A stretch of 64,000 nt of DNA from Leptospira sp. (GTDB taxonomy: Bacteria > Spirochaetota > Leptospiria > Leptospirales > Leptospiraceae): contig PEQN01000001.1 of assembly GCA_002786225.1 (NCBI GenBank), positions 124,001 through 188,000 on the forward strand, read 5' to 3'. The notes beneath the pieces are model-generated. The model ran no database searches. It had not been told where the DNA came from and was given only the letters and a program-made list of their open reading frames with translations. A program made the position numbers and the translations under genes. Positions 27,869-37,516 of this stretch are shown in pieces (the stretch's first letter is position 1; each line of letters begins with the position of its first letter).

Positions 27869-28576
27869 ATGGCAAGAATTTATTTAGTGCGACATGGACA
27901 AGCGAATAGTCTAGGTTCAGAATATGATCAACTTACTGACCTCGGCCACAAACAAGCGAATTTGTTAGGTGAATATTTTGTACGAATGAGGATGGAATTT
28001 GATTTTGTTGCATCGGGAACCTTAAAAAGACAAAAGCAAACTTTGGACGGTATGCTAAATCCTTTAAGATCAGAAGGAACATGCTTTCCAACTCCAGTAG
28101 AGTTAGCAGAACTCAATGAATTTGATCCTGGTTTATGGCTGCATATCGCCCAGAAAATTCGCAAAGAAGATGCAGAATTTGCGAAGACATTAGAAAGGTA
28201 TAAGGCACTGCAATCTGCAGGAAGACCAAGCTCTAGAGAAATCTTTTATAAATTAATCCAAAGAGTTTTAAAAGAATGGGTGGAAGGAATCCACGATGAA
28301 CCCTATTCCTTCGACCAATACAAAGAGAAAGTCGTAAGTGCATTAAACAGAATTCCTTTCGATGCAGGCTCTATTCTTTTAGCGACATCCTCAACTCCAG
28401 TTGCAGTTCTTTCTGGCTTGTCACTTAGATTAGCTAAGACAGATTTTCTTCCCTTGATGAAGTTTATTTCAAATACATCATTGAATATTTTCGAATGGAA
28501 AGACGGACAGATTGCACCTATTTCTTTGAATTCTTATCCTCATATCCAAGATCCTGACCTGATGAGTCTTTTATGA
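27869..28576 (+). CDS. histidine-phosphatase-superfamily protein lacking the second catalytic histidine
   Basis: A 235-residue phosphoglycerate-mutase-fold protein. The first catalytic histidine is H9 in LVRHGQAN, the phosphate arginine is in SGTLKRQKQT, and the acidic residue is in ELNEFDPG. Where active enzymes read VVSHGG, this one reads LATSSTPVAV, so the second histidine is replaced by serine. It may therefore be weak, inactive or use another residue. It directly follows the DUF6285 gene (TAGATG) and completes the kinase/DUF6285/phosphatase trio. Related cluster members may share the loss; an alignment would tell. Confidence 0.85.
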   Translation: MARIYLVRHGQANSLGSEYDQLTDLGHKQANLLGEYFVRMRMEFDFVASGTLKRQKQTLDGMLNPLRSEGTCFPTPVELAELNEFDPGLWLHIAQKIRKEDAEFAKTLERYKALQSAGRPSSREIFYKLIQRVLKEWVEGIHDEPYSFDQYKEKVVSALNRIPFDAGSILLATSSTPVAVLSGLSLRLAKTDFLPLMKFISNTSLNIFEWKDGQIAPISLNSYPHIQDPDLMSLL

Positions 28577-28596
28577 TTCCTAACATTGGCTAATTC

Positions 28597-29700
28597 ATGG
28601 AAAAAAATCTACTCTATTACATTTCTTTCTTTGGATGCTTCCTTGCTCTTCTCTTTAGTATAGGATATAAAATCTCTCCCAATCAAAATTCCAAAAAAAA
28701 CTTAGTATCTTTAGCCTTGCTACTTGTTGGAATTTTTTTATTTCATAATGTGTATTTGTTTTCAGATTACTTTCCCAAAATTCCGTATCTTTATTTATAC
28801 CATCTTCCAATTTTATTTTTGTTTGGACCTATACTATCTAGAGTCATTTATCTTTTTCTGGAAGGCGAGATTCCGCATTGGCTTAGAAACAAATGGAATC
28901 TAGTTCCATTTGCTCTTAGTTTTCTTTTTACTGTTTATGGCTTCTTTGATCCTATTACAGAAAAATGGGAAACAATTCAATCCATTAGAGCAGGAACTTA
29001 TTTGAAAACTCTACCTAGAATAGAGATTCTCTCCTTCTTAGGTTGTTCTCATCTTTTATTTTACATATTACGCTCTTTCTTACATTTTGTACGAATTTTT
29101 CGATTTGAAAAACTTGTGTCCACACCTTCCGTTCGATTTTTATTTCTAATTTTAGGGATGGCAAGTTTTGGAACCTTAGGTGGTTTGTTGATTTCTTTTG
29201 GTGAAATTCGAATTGGACTATCTATTGGAATCTTTTTTCTTTCAGCTATTGTTCCTACCATTTATCTCATCCAGATGTCTTATCCTTCTTTGTTCGAAGA
29301 AGTAAAGTTCGCCATACAAGAAGAGAAAAAATATTTAAACTCCCAATTGAAAAATATCAATACTTCAAGCTTGAAAGAACAATTGCATCGTCTCTTTGCA
29401 AACCAGAAAGTATTTCTTGAGGAAGATCTGAATCTCTCCAATTTAGCGGAAAGAATGCAGATTTCTTCCCACCAGTTATCTGAATACTTAAATACACAAG
29501 AAGGCAGATCTTTTCCTAATTTTCTTAACTACTATAAAATTGAACATGCTTGTGACCTTTTGCAAAGAAATCCAGACTGGCCAACGATACGAATTGCCTA
29601 TGAATCAGGATTTCAATCCAAGTCATCCTTCCATGAGGCATTTCGAAAAGAAAAAGGAATCACTCCAACAGAATTCCGCAAGAAAAACAGTCCGACTTGA
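28597..29700 (+). CDS. membrane-bound AraC-family transcription regulator
   Basis: A 367-residue protein with about seven predicted transmembrane helices in the first ~225 residues, then a cytoplasmic linker and a C-terminal AraC/XylS DNA-binding domain (about 265-367). The DNA-binding part shows LNLSNLAERMQISSHQLSEYL (first helix-turn-helix) and PTIRIAYESGFQSKSSFHEAF followed by GITPTEFR (second). This architecture is a one-component sensor that binds DNA from the membrane. Two fatty-acid-hydroxylase-like genes lie downstream on the same strand, 62 bases away, and are candidate targets. Confidence 0.9.
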   Translation: MEKNLLYYISFFGCFLALLFSIGYKISPNQNSKKNLVSLALLLVGIFLFHNVYLFSDYFPKIPYLYLYHLPILFLFGPILSRVIYLFLEGEIPHWLRNKWNLVPFALSFLFTVYGFFDPITEKWETIQSIRAGTYLKTLPRIEILSFLGCSHLLFYILRSFLHFVRIFRFEKLVSTPSVRFLFLILGMASFGTLGGLLISFGEIRIGLSIGIFFLSAIVPTIYLIQMSYPSLFEEVKFAIQEEKKYLNSQLKNINTSSLKEQLHRLFANQKVFLEEDLNLSNLAERMQISSHQLSEYLNTQEGRSFPNFLNYYKIEHACDLLQRNPDWPTIRIAYESGFQSKSSFHEAFRKEKGITPTEFRKKNSPT

Positions 29701-29762
29701 TAAGTTCGGTCGACACTCTTCCAAAAATAGACTAGTATTGAATGGATTTAAAGAGGAAGTTT

Positions 29763-30620
29763 ATGTTTACATGTGATCTTGATTTTAATTGTTTTATGGG
29801 AATTTTAAGATTCCAATTTGTAATGAATATCATTCGGTATTTTCCCATCGCAGGTGGGGTCTTCTTTGTTATTTGGATCTGGAAGAAGGAATGGTTCCAA
29901 CCATTTCGAATTCAGCTTATTTTTCCAAAGAATGATAAACTCATTTATGAAATAAAACAATCATTCACAACATTAATTGTATTTACTCTTGTTGCGATGG
30001 GAAACATAGTATTAGCAAAATTAAAAATTATACCTTCTAAGGTTTATTTTGATTTCGATAAATTTAGCGTTGGTTATGCGGTTCTTAGTTTTGGGCTATT
30101 AACAATTTGGCATGAGACATGGTTTTATTGGATGCATAGACTGGTTCACACGAAAAAGTTATACCATTTGATTCATTCCGTTCATCACAGATCAGTGAAT
30201 CCTTCCCCTCTTGCTGCTTATAATTTTCACTATTTGGAAGCATTTCTCGAAGCAATTTATCTTCCTATATTCATAATGTTTATTCCCTTGAATTTCAATG
30301 TTTTAATATTTCATACTTTCTATGCTATGATTTTGAATATTTACTTTCATACAGGATATGAATTCTATCCAAGAAGTTGGGTATCAAATCCCATTTTGAA
30401 ATGGATAAATCCTACAACCCACCATAATTTGCACCATTCCAAATTTCATGGGAATTATTCTTTGTACTTCAATTTTTGGGATAGAATCATGAAGACTAAT
30501 TTTCCAAATTATGAATCCTACTACGAAGAAGTTACTTCCAGAAGGGACAAGGCACTTGAAGAGCGTAAAGCAAAAAGGAATGAGAAAAAATCTTCCAATG
30601 AAATTTTGGTTGGTGGGTAA
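29763..30620 (+). CDS. sterol desaturase / fatty acid hydroxylase family membrane protein (first copy)
   Basis: A 285-residue integral membrane di-iron oxygenase-like protein. The histidine boxes are complete: WHETWFYWMHRLVH, HSVHHRSVNPSP and THHNLHHSKFHGNYSLYF. Such enzymes hydroxylate or desaturate sterols, fatty acids or sphingoid-like lipids using O2. The ATG at 29763 has AGAGGA 5 bases upstream, better than the ATG at 29742. A paralogue follows 48 bases after the stop (30669-31463). A lysine/glutamate-rich C-terminal tail is present. The lipid substrate is not readable. Confidence 0.88.
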   Translation: MFTCDLDFNCFMGILRFQFVMNIIRYFPIAGGVFFVIWIWKKEWFQPFRIQLIFPKNDKLIYEIKQSFTTLIVFTLVAMGNIVLAKLKIIPSKVYFDFDKFSVGYAVLSFGLLTIWHETWFYWMHRLVHTKKLYHLIHSVHHRSVNPSPLAAYNFHYLEAFLEAIYLPIFIMFIPLNFNVLIFHTFYAMILNIYFHTGYEFYPRSWVSNPILKWINPTTHHNLHHSKFHGNYSLYFNFWDRIMKTNFPNYESYYEEVTSRRDKALEERKAKRNEKKSSNEILVGG

Positions 30621-30668
30621 ATTTTTATTTCAACAATACATCAAATAAATTAGATTCAGGATAGTATT

Positions 30669-31463
30669 ATGGAAGCACTAGAGTTAAATAAAATTTTCAT
30701 AGTTTTTTTTGCAGCAACAGGTATTTCAACATTTAGATATCTACTTTTTGCAGGAATAGCCTTTTCTCTTTTTTGGATACTTCTAAAAAATAAACTGCAC
30801 CATAGATGGATACAACAAGACCGCGTGCAAGACAACTCAAAGATACGTCATGAAATAAAATATTCTTTAATGACCATGCTTGTTTTTGGTTGTGCTGGAG
30901 TTCTCATCTATACTATGAAAAGTCTAGGCTGGACTATGCTTTACAAAGATATTTCGGAATATGGGTTGCCATATTTTTTCTTTAGCTTACTCGCCTTAAT
31001 TCTATTTCATGATACTTATTTTTATTGGACACACAGATTGATGCACCATCCCAAGTTATTCAAAAAAATGCATTTAACTCATCATATTTCAACAAATCCT
31101 TCTCCATGGGCAGCTTTTGCATTTAATCCTTATGAGGCGGTGGTTGAGGCAGGGATTGTTCCTATAGCAGTATTATTGTTTCCATTGCATGGACTTACAA
31201 TTTTATTATTTCTCATCTATATGACTTTTTTAAACGTATTAGGTCATCTTGCTTTTGAACTTTTTCCAAAGAATTTTTTGCGAAATCCTATATTCAAATG
31301 GCATAATACATCCACACACCATAATATGCACCATCGTTACTTTCATTGTAATTATGGATTATATTTTAATTGGTGGGATCGTTGGATGGGCACCAATCAT
31401 GAGAATTACCAGGCTACCTTTGAAACAGTGACTTCACGAGAAAAAACACAGACTGGAGTCTAG
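30669..31463 (+). CDS. sterol desaturase / fatty acid hydroxylase family membrane protein (second copy)
   Basis: A 264-residue paralogue of the preceding gene. Histidine boxes: FHDTYFYWTHRLMHH, LTHHISTNPSP and THHNMHHRYFHCNYGLYFNWWDRWMGT. Both copies share the order hydrophobic N-terminus, box 1, box 2, a membrane pair, box 3 and a VTSR tail, so they arose by duplication, but they have diverged enough for separate substrates. No terminator is obvious between them. The downstream gap to the chemoreceptor gene (31464-31557) shows no clear promoter to my eye. Confidence 0.88.
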   Translation: MEALELNKIFIVFFAATGISTFRYLLFAGIAFSLFWILLKNKLHHRWIQQDRVQDNSKIRHEIKYSLMTMLVFGCAGVLIYTMKSLGWTMLYKDISEYGLPYFFFSLLALILFHDTYFYWTHRLMHHPKLFKKMHLTHHISTNPSPWAAFAFNPYEAVVEAGIVPIAVLLFPLHGLTILLFLIYMTFLNVLGHLAFELFPKNFLRNPIFKWHNTSTHHNMHHRYFHCNYGLYFNWWDRWMGTNHENYQATFETVTSREKTQTGV

Positions 31464-31557
31464 TTAAGGAAAAAAATTTCAAACTCCAAATTCACCTTTT
31501 TATCAAATTGGATTTACTTATCTTTGTCTAATTATAAATAAACATAGGTAGTTTGGT

Positions 31558-34098
31558 ATGAAGTCGTTTCACAAAATTTCAAGAAAGTTTTTTATTTATA
31601 CTGAGGTTTGGGCTTTTTCTCTAGTCGTCCCAGTTGCTGTTTTATTAACTATAATATTCCTAGAAGCTACAAAGAATCAAATACGATTAATACTTCTCTC
31701 ATCAAGCATTATTGGTTCTACCCTTTTTCTTTCAACTTTTCTATCAACACCATTCTTGTTGCGAAAAATCAAAGCACTAATGTTGGCACAAGAAAATAAG
31801 CAAGAAATTTCAGATTCTGATTATGTCGCAGCTTGGAATAGTTTTGCTAAACTTCCCATTTATATAGCTGTACTTGTGTTGATGCGCTGGATTTTAGCAG
31901 CTATGATAGTTGAAGCCGCACTTTCCACATCACCTGAAACAACGAATACTCAGTTAATTAATTTAACCTTTCTTTTAATTGTCGCGGCAATAGTCAATAT
32001 TCCTCTGACCTATCGTATGACTGAAGTTGCTATTTATGATTTTCAGAAGGCAGGTGTCTTTAATAGACCTCTTCCCAAAAATAATTCAGTTTATCATAAC
32101 AATGTTGCAGTTGAAAGCCCAATAATGTTGTCAATTTTTTTCTTCATTCTTTCAATAACATTCTTGATGATATCATTTAACTTCAATAGATATTCGTTGC
32201 AAGAAGCTTTCGGCAATCAACTTTCTAATTTTAGTAAAAGCAATAATAATCTATTAGAAAATTTTTATAAAACACAAGAAGCAAAAGTTCGAGAATTCAC
32301 AACTTACGAAGATACTATTGAAACTATACAAAAGAAAAAATTCAAAGACTTTCTACCTTATTTGAAGAGCTTAGTTGCTGAACCAACTTTTAAATTAGAA
32401 AATGCATTTGTTGCCTCTATGGAAGCTGGGTATCCAATCCAAGTATCTGCTATACAAGATGAGCTTAGATTTGGACAGAAATTGCTTGATGATCCAAATA
32501 TCCAACCACTTCTAGACCGAGTTCTTAAAGGGGAAATTGTTTTCTCCCAGACAGTTCAATCACCGATTACTAAGAAATATGTGATCATTCTTCTAGCGCC
32601 TATCCAAGATAAGAACAAAGCAATAATCGCTATAGCAGCTTTTCCTTTTATGGTAGGAGATTATTTAGATGAAATCCTTCGTTCTGTTAAGATAGGCTCA
32701 ACAGGCTATCCATTCTTACTGGATCAAAATCAGAAAATGGTATGGCATCCTAATGCTGATTTAATCTTCTCAGATTGGAAGGATACAGAATTTAGTGAAA
32801 ATTTTTTGAGGGCTGGTCAAGATAATGAATTTCTCAATCCCTTTGAGAATTCATTTTTTCTAGTGAACGGAATCAAAAATCAAGAATATGGTTTCACTTT
32901 TTTTAGTACGATTGATTACAAAGAAATAGAAAATATTTCATTAAAGAATGTTCGTAAACTTTCAATTTTCACATTTGTAGGCATACTTCTTATTGCATCA
33001 ATAACCTTCGGAATCTTTAGAATCAAATTCCAACCCATAAAAATTGCAGCTGAAATTCTCTCGAAAATTGAGCAGGGAGATTTACGCAATAGAGCGAATA
33101 TAGCTTCTAGTGATGAGTTTGCACTTATGGTTCAGGGACTGAATACGACCATGGATAGAATCTCTGCTGTGGTTTCTAATAATCAGATTATTTCGGAAGA
33201 ACTTGCCACCTCATCGGATGAAATGAGCGAATCCTTAAACGTACTTTCAAATAACGCTCAAACACAAGCCGCATCTACGGAAGAAATATCAGCTTCCATT
33301 GAAGAAATCTCTGCTGCCGTACAAAACGTTGAGTCCCAAGCCTTATCTCAATTTCAAAAAGTAGAAATCTTAAAAAGTAAAATGAGCGATCTCTCTACTA
33401 TTATTAATAATATGAGTTCTAGAATGGAAGGAGCTTCAAGACAGGTAAAAACAATTACCCAAGAAGCAAACAATGGACAGAAATCTCTTGATAAGATGCA
33501 AGAAAGTATTGTCCGAATTGGAGATTCTTCTAAAGAAATTATTGCTGTGATAGAAATAATTACATCCATTTCAGAACAAATCAACTTACTTGCATTAAAT
33601 GCAGCTATTGAAGCAGCTCGTGCTGGAAATTATGGAAAGGGTTTTGCGGTTGTCGCTGATGAAATTGGAAAACTTGCTGATAAGACTGCTCAATCAATCA
33701 AAGATATTGGAGCATTGATACAAACCAATGAAAAAGATATCGAAACTGGAATGGGAATAATTGAATCCACTATTTTGCTCATTCAGAGCATTATCCAAAA
33801 TGTTTCAACTTTTGATAAACTAACCAACGAATTGCAAACAGAAACAAAGAGCCAATTGAAGATTAACGATCAAGTAAATGAGGAAGTGAACTCCGTGAAC
33901 GAAATTTCACAAGCAATTCGAACCTCTATGGAAGAGCAAAAATTAGCGATCAATGAGGTTGCCCAAGCAATTTATAATATTAATGATTTAACACAATCAA
34001 ATGCTGCTGGACTCGAAGAAATGACTGCCACATCCAATAGTTTATCGAATCTAGCTGAAACCTTAAAAGAAAAGATTGGATTCTTTCAGATAAAATAA
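31558..34098 (+). CDS. methyl-accepting chemotaxis protein with polytopic N-terminus and Cache domain
   Basis: An 846-residue chemoreceptor. The first ~210 residues hold about five hydrophobic helices (near 16-36, 41-66, 100-122, 128-150 and 188-210), unlike the usual single N-terminal anchor. A Cache-type extracytoplasmic sensor follows at about 215-470 ([18 protein letters not shown] is typical), then a helix at about 470-492, a HAMP segment and the coiled-coil signalling domain with hairpin tip [19 protein letters not shown] and [14 protein letters not shown]. No C-terminal pentapeptide tether for CheR is present. It ends only 8 bases from the convergent transglutaminase gene. No che genes adjoin. 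Confidence 0.92.
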   Translation: MKSFHKISRKFFIYTEVWAFSLVVPVAVLLTIIFLEATKNQIRLILLSSSIIGSTLFLSTFLSTPFLLRKIKALMLAQENKQEISDSDYVAAWNSFAKLPIYIAVLVLMRWILAAMIVEAALSTSPETTNTQLINLTFLLIVAAIVNIPLTYRMTEVAIYDFQKAGVFNRPLPKNNSVYHNNVAVESPIMLSIFFFILSITFLMISFNFNRYSLQEAFGNQLSNFSKSNNNLLENFYKTQEAKVREFTTYEDTIETIQKKKFKDFLPYLKSLVAEPTFKLENAFVASMEAGYPIQVSAIQDELRFGQKLLDDPNIQPLLDRVLKGEIVFSQTVQSPITKKYVIILLAPIQDKNKAIIAIAAFPFMVGDYLDEILRSVKIGSTGYPFLLDQNQKMVWHPNADLIFSDWKDTEFSENFLRAGQDNEFLNPFENSFFLVNGIKNQEYGFTFFSTIDYKEIENISLKNVRKLSIFTFVGILLIASITFGIFRIKFQPIKIAAEILSKIEQGDLRNRANIASSDEFALMVQGLNTTMDRISAVVSNNQIISEELATSSDEMSESLNVLSNNAQTQAASTEEISASIEEISAAVQNVESQALSQFQKVEILKSKMSDLSTIINNMSSRMEGASRQVKTITQEANNGQKSLDKMQESIVRIGDSSKEIIAVIEIITSISEQINLLALNAAIEAARAGNYGKGFAVVADEIGKLADKTAQSIKDIGALIQTNEKDIETGMGIIESTILLIQSIIQNVSTFDKLTNELQTETKSQLKINDQVNEEVNSVNEISQAIRTSMEEQKLAINEVAQAIYNINDLTQSNAAGLEEMTATSNSLSNLAETLKEKIGFFQIK

Positions 34099-34106
34099 TT
34101 TACTCT

Positions 34107-34988
34107 TTAAAAATCCTCACGTAGAACATCTACTTCAACTTTTAATTTGTGCTTGCCGCCACCATAAAGAATTCCTTTCAGTGGTGAGATGTCCGAATAA
34201 TCTCTACCCACAGAGGTCATTATGTATTCATCAGTAATAAATTTACCATTAGTAGGATCAAAATCTACCCAGCCTTGATCGGGACAATAAACTGATACCC
34301 AAGCATGAGTTGCATCGGATCCTTTCAACTTCTCTTGACCAGCTGGCGGATGGGTCTCAATATAGCCACTTACATAACGAGCTGGAATTTTTATACTTCG
34401 TAAAGCTGAAATTGCAAAATGAGTAAAATCCTGGCATACACCTTTCTTTTGAGCAAAAACTTGTTCTAATGGTGTAACAATTGTAGTTGCTTTTGGATCG
34501 AATTTGAATTCCTTAAAGATTCTCAAAGTAAAATCATAAACTGATTCTAATACGGACTTACCAGGAAGAAAAGATTGCATAGCATAATCTGCGAAATTTG
34601 AATTGTAACTCACATAAGATGAAGGCAATGTATATTCTATCGCTTCTATATCCGCTCTTGATTTAGAAGATTCTAAACGCTCCCAAACGTCTTCCCAGGG
34701 GCAGGATCTTGAAAACAAAGAATAGATAGGAACATTTGTCTTTACAGAGGATTCTACAGTAATTTCTAATTCCTTGTGAGAGTCTTCAATAGCAAAAAAG
34801 AATAAATTATTTCCAAAGTAATCTTTTCTAAATGATGATACAGATGGTCGAGGTTTTACATCTATAAAAGTTCTATAACATTCTTGGTGTGCATTATTCA
34901 GAGGATACATATGAGCTAGGTTTAAACAATGTGAGACCAAGTCTTCATAGGTATAAATAGTTTTATGTATAATTCGATAATTAGGCAC
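34107..34988 (-). CDS. transglutaminase-like cysteine protease, second module
   Basis: A 293-residue protein: an N-terminal beta domain (RIIHKTIYTYEDLVSHCLNL) typical of bacterial transglutaminase-like proteins, then the core with the full triad C185 (KGVCQDFTHF), H228 (THAWVSVY) and D244 (WVDFDPTNG). The family (COG1305) hydrolyses or transfers amide bonds. Its start lies within the last 8 bases of the fused ATP-grasp/alpha-E gene, so the two are cotranslated. With that fused protein it forms the second set of a ligase/transglutaminase module whose first set lies upstream (37517-43213). The substrate is unknown. Confidence 0.9.
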   Translation of the reverse strand: MPNYRIIHKTIYTYEDLVSHCLNLAHMYPLNNAHQECYRTFIDVKPRPSVSSFRKDYFGNNLFFFAIEDSHKELEITVESSVKTNVPIYSLFSRSCPWEDVWERLESSKSRADIEAIEYTLPSSYVSYNSNFADYAMQSFLPGKSVLESVYDFTLRIFKEFKFDPKATTIVTPLEQVFAQKKGVCQDFTHFAISALRSIKIPARYVSGYIETHPPAGQEKLKGSDATHAWVSVYCPDQGWVDFDPTNGKFITDEYIMTSVGRDYSDISPLKGILYGGGKHKLKVEVDVLREDF

Positions 34989-37503
34989 TGAAACTCTCTC
35001 CCAAAAATCTTTGATTCTCTGTATAATTAAAATATCTTTCTGCTACTATCGACGATAAATTCCTTAATTTCATTTGAAGATCTGTAATCCATTCTAGGAA
35101 TTCTTGTTCGGTTAAATTTCCATTATTCAAGAACATACTCATATCTTTTAATTTGAATGCAGTATAAATTTCCAAAACTTGTCTATCCTCAGGATAGATT
35201 TTCTTAGGATCTTTGTTCGGTAAAAATTTAATATTCTCATAAAGTTCATTGATTTGGAAAGTAAGAGATCTTGGATTGGAATCATCGAAAAGTAAAATAT
35301 CAAAAACAGGTTCTAACTCCATTTTATATCTATATCTTCGTTTGTAAGTTATTCGAATATCATTAAAATTTAATAAACTTTCTAAAGCATTTTTATCATA
35401 TTGTAAGTTAAGATTTATTAAATTCTGCATAACGCGAATTAAATTCAATGCTCGTTCCATTCTCTTTCCTATTTCAATAAAATACCAACCTGACTCTCTA
35501 CTTAAATTTTCAAATGCTAGCCCAGTCAAAGAAGATAAATGGATCAAATTCTGGAAAATATCCTCAAGCATAGTATCATAAGAAAAGGAAGAAATATTAC
35601 TTCTTGATTCTAACAACTTTACAATCTTACGTGTGTCATCTGAAAGTCGGTCCCTAACATTTTTAGCTGAGTTAGAAAGTGCATTTATATTATAGACCAT
35701 ACTTCCTTGATAGCTTGAATTGTACATTAAGCGTTGGATTTCTGGAAATGGATTGGAAAGTAATTCTGCTGAATCATCTCCTATGAATCCCGGATATGTT
35801 GAGGTTAAATGAGTGATTAATTGCAAAATTCCATGAAGTGAAGTTATCTCAAAACCATCCTCAAACTTCAAAATCCCATTGATTGCTTCTCGTAAGATTC
35901 TTGCATTATTTTCTGCACGCTCTGAATATCTTGCAAACCAGAACAAATTGTCAGCAACTCTACTTGGAACCCCAACTGCGGCTCTAGAGATTTCAATTTT
36001 CTCCTTAACAGAAGAGGGAAGTGCTTCTTCTTTTTGAGTTTCAGATGCAAGAACCCACAAATCTTTGCTAAATGCTCCTCTCTGGCTAGTGATGAAGATT
36101 TCATTGAGATCAGTTGTAACTCGAACCAAGCCGCCTGGCATAATTTGAAATCCTTTTTCAGTAGCTGTAGTAAAAGTTCTATAGATAGCACGACCTGGAA
36201 CCAATCCATCATTCGTAAGAATTGGTATCGTAGAATACGGAAGTATTTCTTGGGCTATCCAAGCTTTGGGATTTTGATCAATTTTGGTTATGAGTCTATG
36301 AATTGCTTCATCAGAAAGATTCCCCACCCAATAACTATGTTCATTTGAATCTGGAAATACTGGCTTAATAATAAATTGATGAAATCTTGATCTGACATTT
36401 TCATAAGAATCTTTATTACCTAACCAAAAACTTGGTACAGTGGGTAATATCAATTCCTCTCCAAGATAAAATCTACAAAGTTCTTTCATGAATGGAGTGA
36501 AAGCACGATTCTCAAGAATGGATGAACCTATGGGATTAGCAACTTGAACATTGCCAGATCGGATTACTTCCAATAATCCTGGAACACCTAACAAAGAATC
36601 TCCTTTTAGTTCCAAAGCATCCATAAAATTATCATCAACTCTTTTGAGTATTAGATCAACCTTTTGGAGACCCTCAACTGTCTTCATATAGACATGATTG
36701 CCCCTAACTGTAAGATCTTCACCTTGCACTAAAGTATAACCTAAATAAGATGCAAGATAAGCATGCTCGAAAAATGTTTCATTCCCAGGACCTGGTGTTA
36801 GAAGAACTACAACTGGATCTATTCCTTTAACACCCGATAGATTGTGGAGATTTTTTCTTAGAGATCTATAATAAGATGCAACTCTATGAACATTAGAATC
36901 TCTATATATACTGGGAAAGATTCTAGAGAGAACAATTCGATTTTCCAAGGAGTAACCAGAACCAGAAGGAGCTTGGATACGATCATTGATTACATGAAAT
37001 TCTCCCGATTTATCACGAACAAGATCGCAGGCAAAAAAAGATAATCCTATAGTTCCGAACATGCCATTGCAAGGACGTAAGAATCCAGGACTTCCAAAAA
37101 CTAACTCCGAGGGAATTCTCTTCTCTAGGACCAATCTCCTGGAACCATACACATCTTTTAAGATTGAGTCAAGTAGCTCAGCTCTTTGGTCTAAACCACG
37201 TTCTAATTTGCGCCAATCGCTACTCTCCACTAAAACAGGAAATAGGTCTAAAGACCAATTTCTTTCTTGTTTCTCCTCATCTCCGTAAATATTGTACGTA
37301 ACGCCATTTTCCTGCAAAATACGATCTGCATCCATCTTGCGCTTATTGAGTTCGTGGGAACCCATATCTTGGAAAGATTTAAGGATAAATGAATATTTTG
37401 AACGAACGGAGCCATCAGGATTTAATAGCTCATCATAGATTTCTGGACTAGCGTTGTAGGATTTTAAAATACTTTCGATTTCCAAGGAGTTTCCCACAAA
37501 CAC
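34981..37503 (-). CDS. fused circularly permuted ATP-grasp and alpha-E protein
   Basis: An 840-residue two-domain fusion. Residues ~1-480 are a circularly permuted ATP-grasp domain (VTYNIYGDEEKQER, FGTIGLSFFACDLVRD, VVLLTPGPGNETFFEHAYLA, DLILKRVDDNFMDALELKGDSLLGVPGLLE, and the strand before SQRGAFSKDLWVLA). Residues ~505-835 are an alpha-E domain (SRVADNLFWFARYSERAENNARIL, later NIRVMQ-like helices with IGKRMERALNLIRVMQ). In the neighbouring set the same domains are separate genes. ATP-grasp proteins of this type are predicted peptide ligases; alpha-E is a helical domain found only with them. Start is GTG at 37503; a GTG at 37497 is an alternative. The alpha-E half lacks the ARENARxIRE motif of its stand-alone relative and has diverged. 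Confidence 0.88.
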   Translation of the reverse strand: MFVGNSLEIESILKSYNASPEIYDELLNPDGSVRSKYSFILKSFQDMGSHELNKRKMDADRILQENGVTYNIYGDEEKQERNWSLDLFPVLVESSDWRKLERGLDQRAELLDSILKDVYGSRRLVLEKRIPSELVFGSPGFLRPCNGMFGTIGLSFFACDLVRDKSGEFHVINDRIQAPSGSGYSLENRIVLSRIFPSIYRDSNVHRVASYYRSLRKNLHNLSGVKGIDPVVVLLTPGPGNETFFEHAYLASYLGYTLVQGEDLTVRGNHVYMKTVEGLQKVDLILKRVDDNFMDALELKGDSLLGVPGLLEVIRSGNVQVANPIGSSILENRAFTPFMKELCRFYLGEELILPTVPSFWLGNKDSYENVRSRFHQFIIKPVFPDSNEHSYWVGNLSDEAIHRLITKIDQNPKAWIAQEILPYSTIPILTNDGLVPGRAIYRTFTTATEKGFQIMPGGLVRVTTDLNEIFITSQRGAFSKDLWVLASETQKEEALPSSVKEKIEISRAAVGVPSRVADNLFWFARYSERAENNARILREAINGILKFEDGFEITSLHGILQLITHLTSTYPGFIGDDSAELLSNPFPEIQRLMYNSSYQGSMVYNINALSNSAKNVRDRLSDDTRKIVKLLESRSNISSFSYDTMLEDIFQNLIHLSSLTGLAFENLSRESGWYFIEIGKRMERALNLIRVMQNLINLNLQYDKNALESLLNFNDIRITYKRRYRYKMELEPVFDILLFDDSNPRSLTFQINELYENIKFLPNKDPKKIYPEDRQVLEIYTAFKLKDMSMFLNNGNLTEQEFLEWITDLQMKLRNLSSIVAERYFNYTENQRFLGESFSA

Positions 37504-37516
37504 TAAGTTTTCTATC

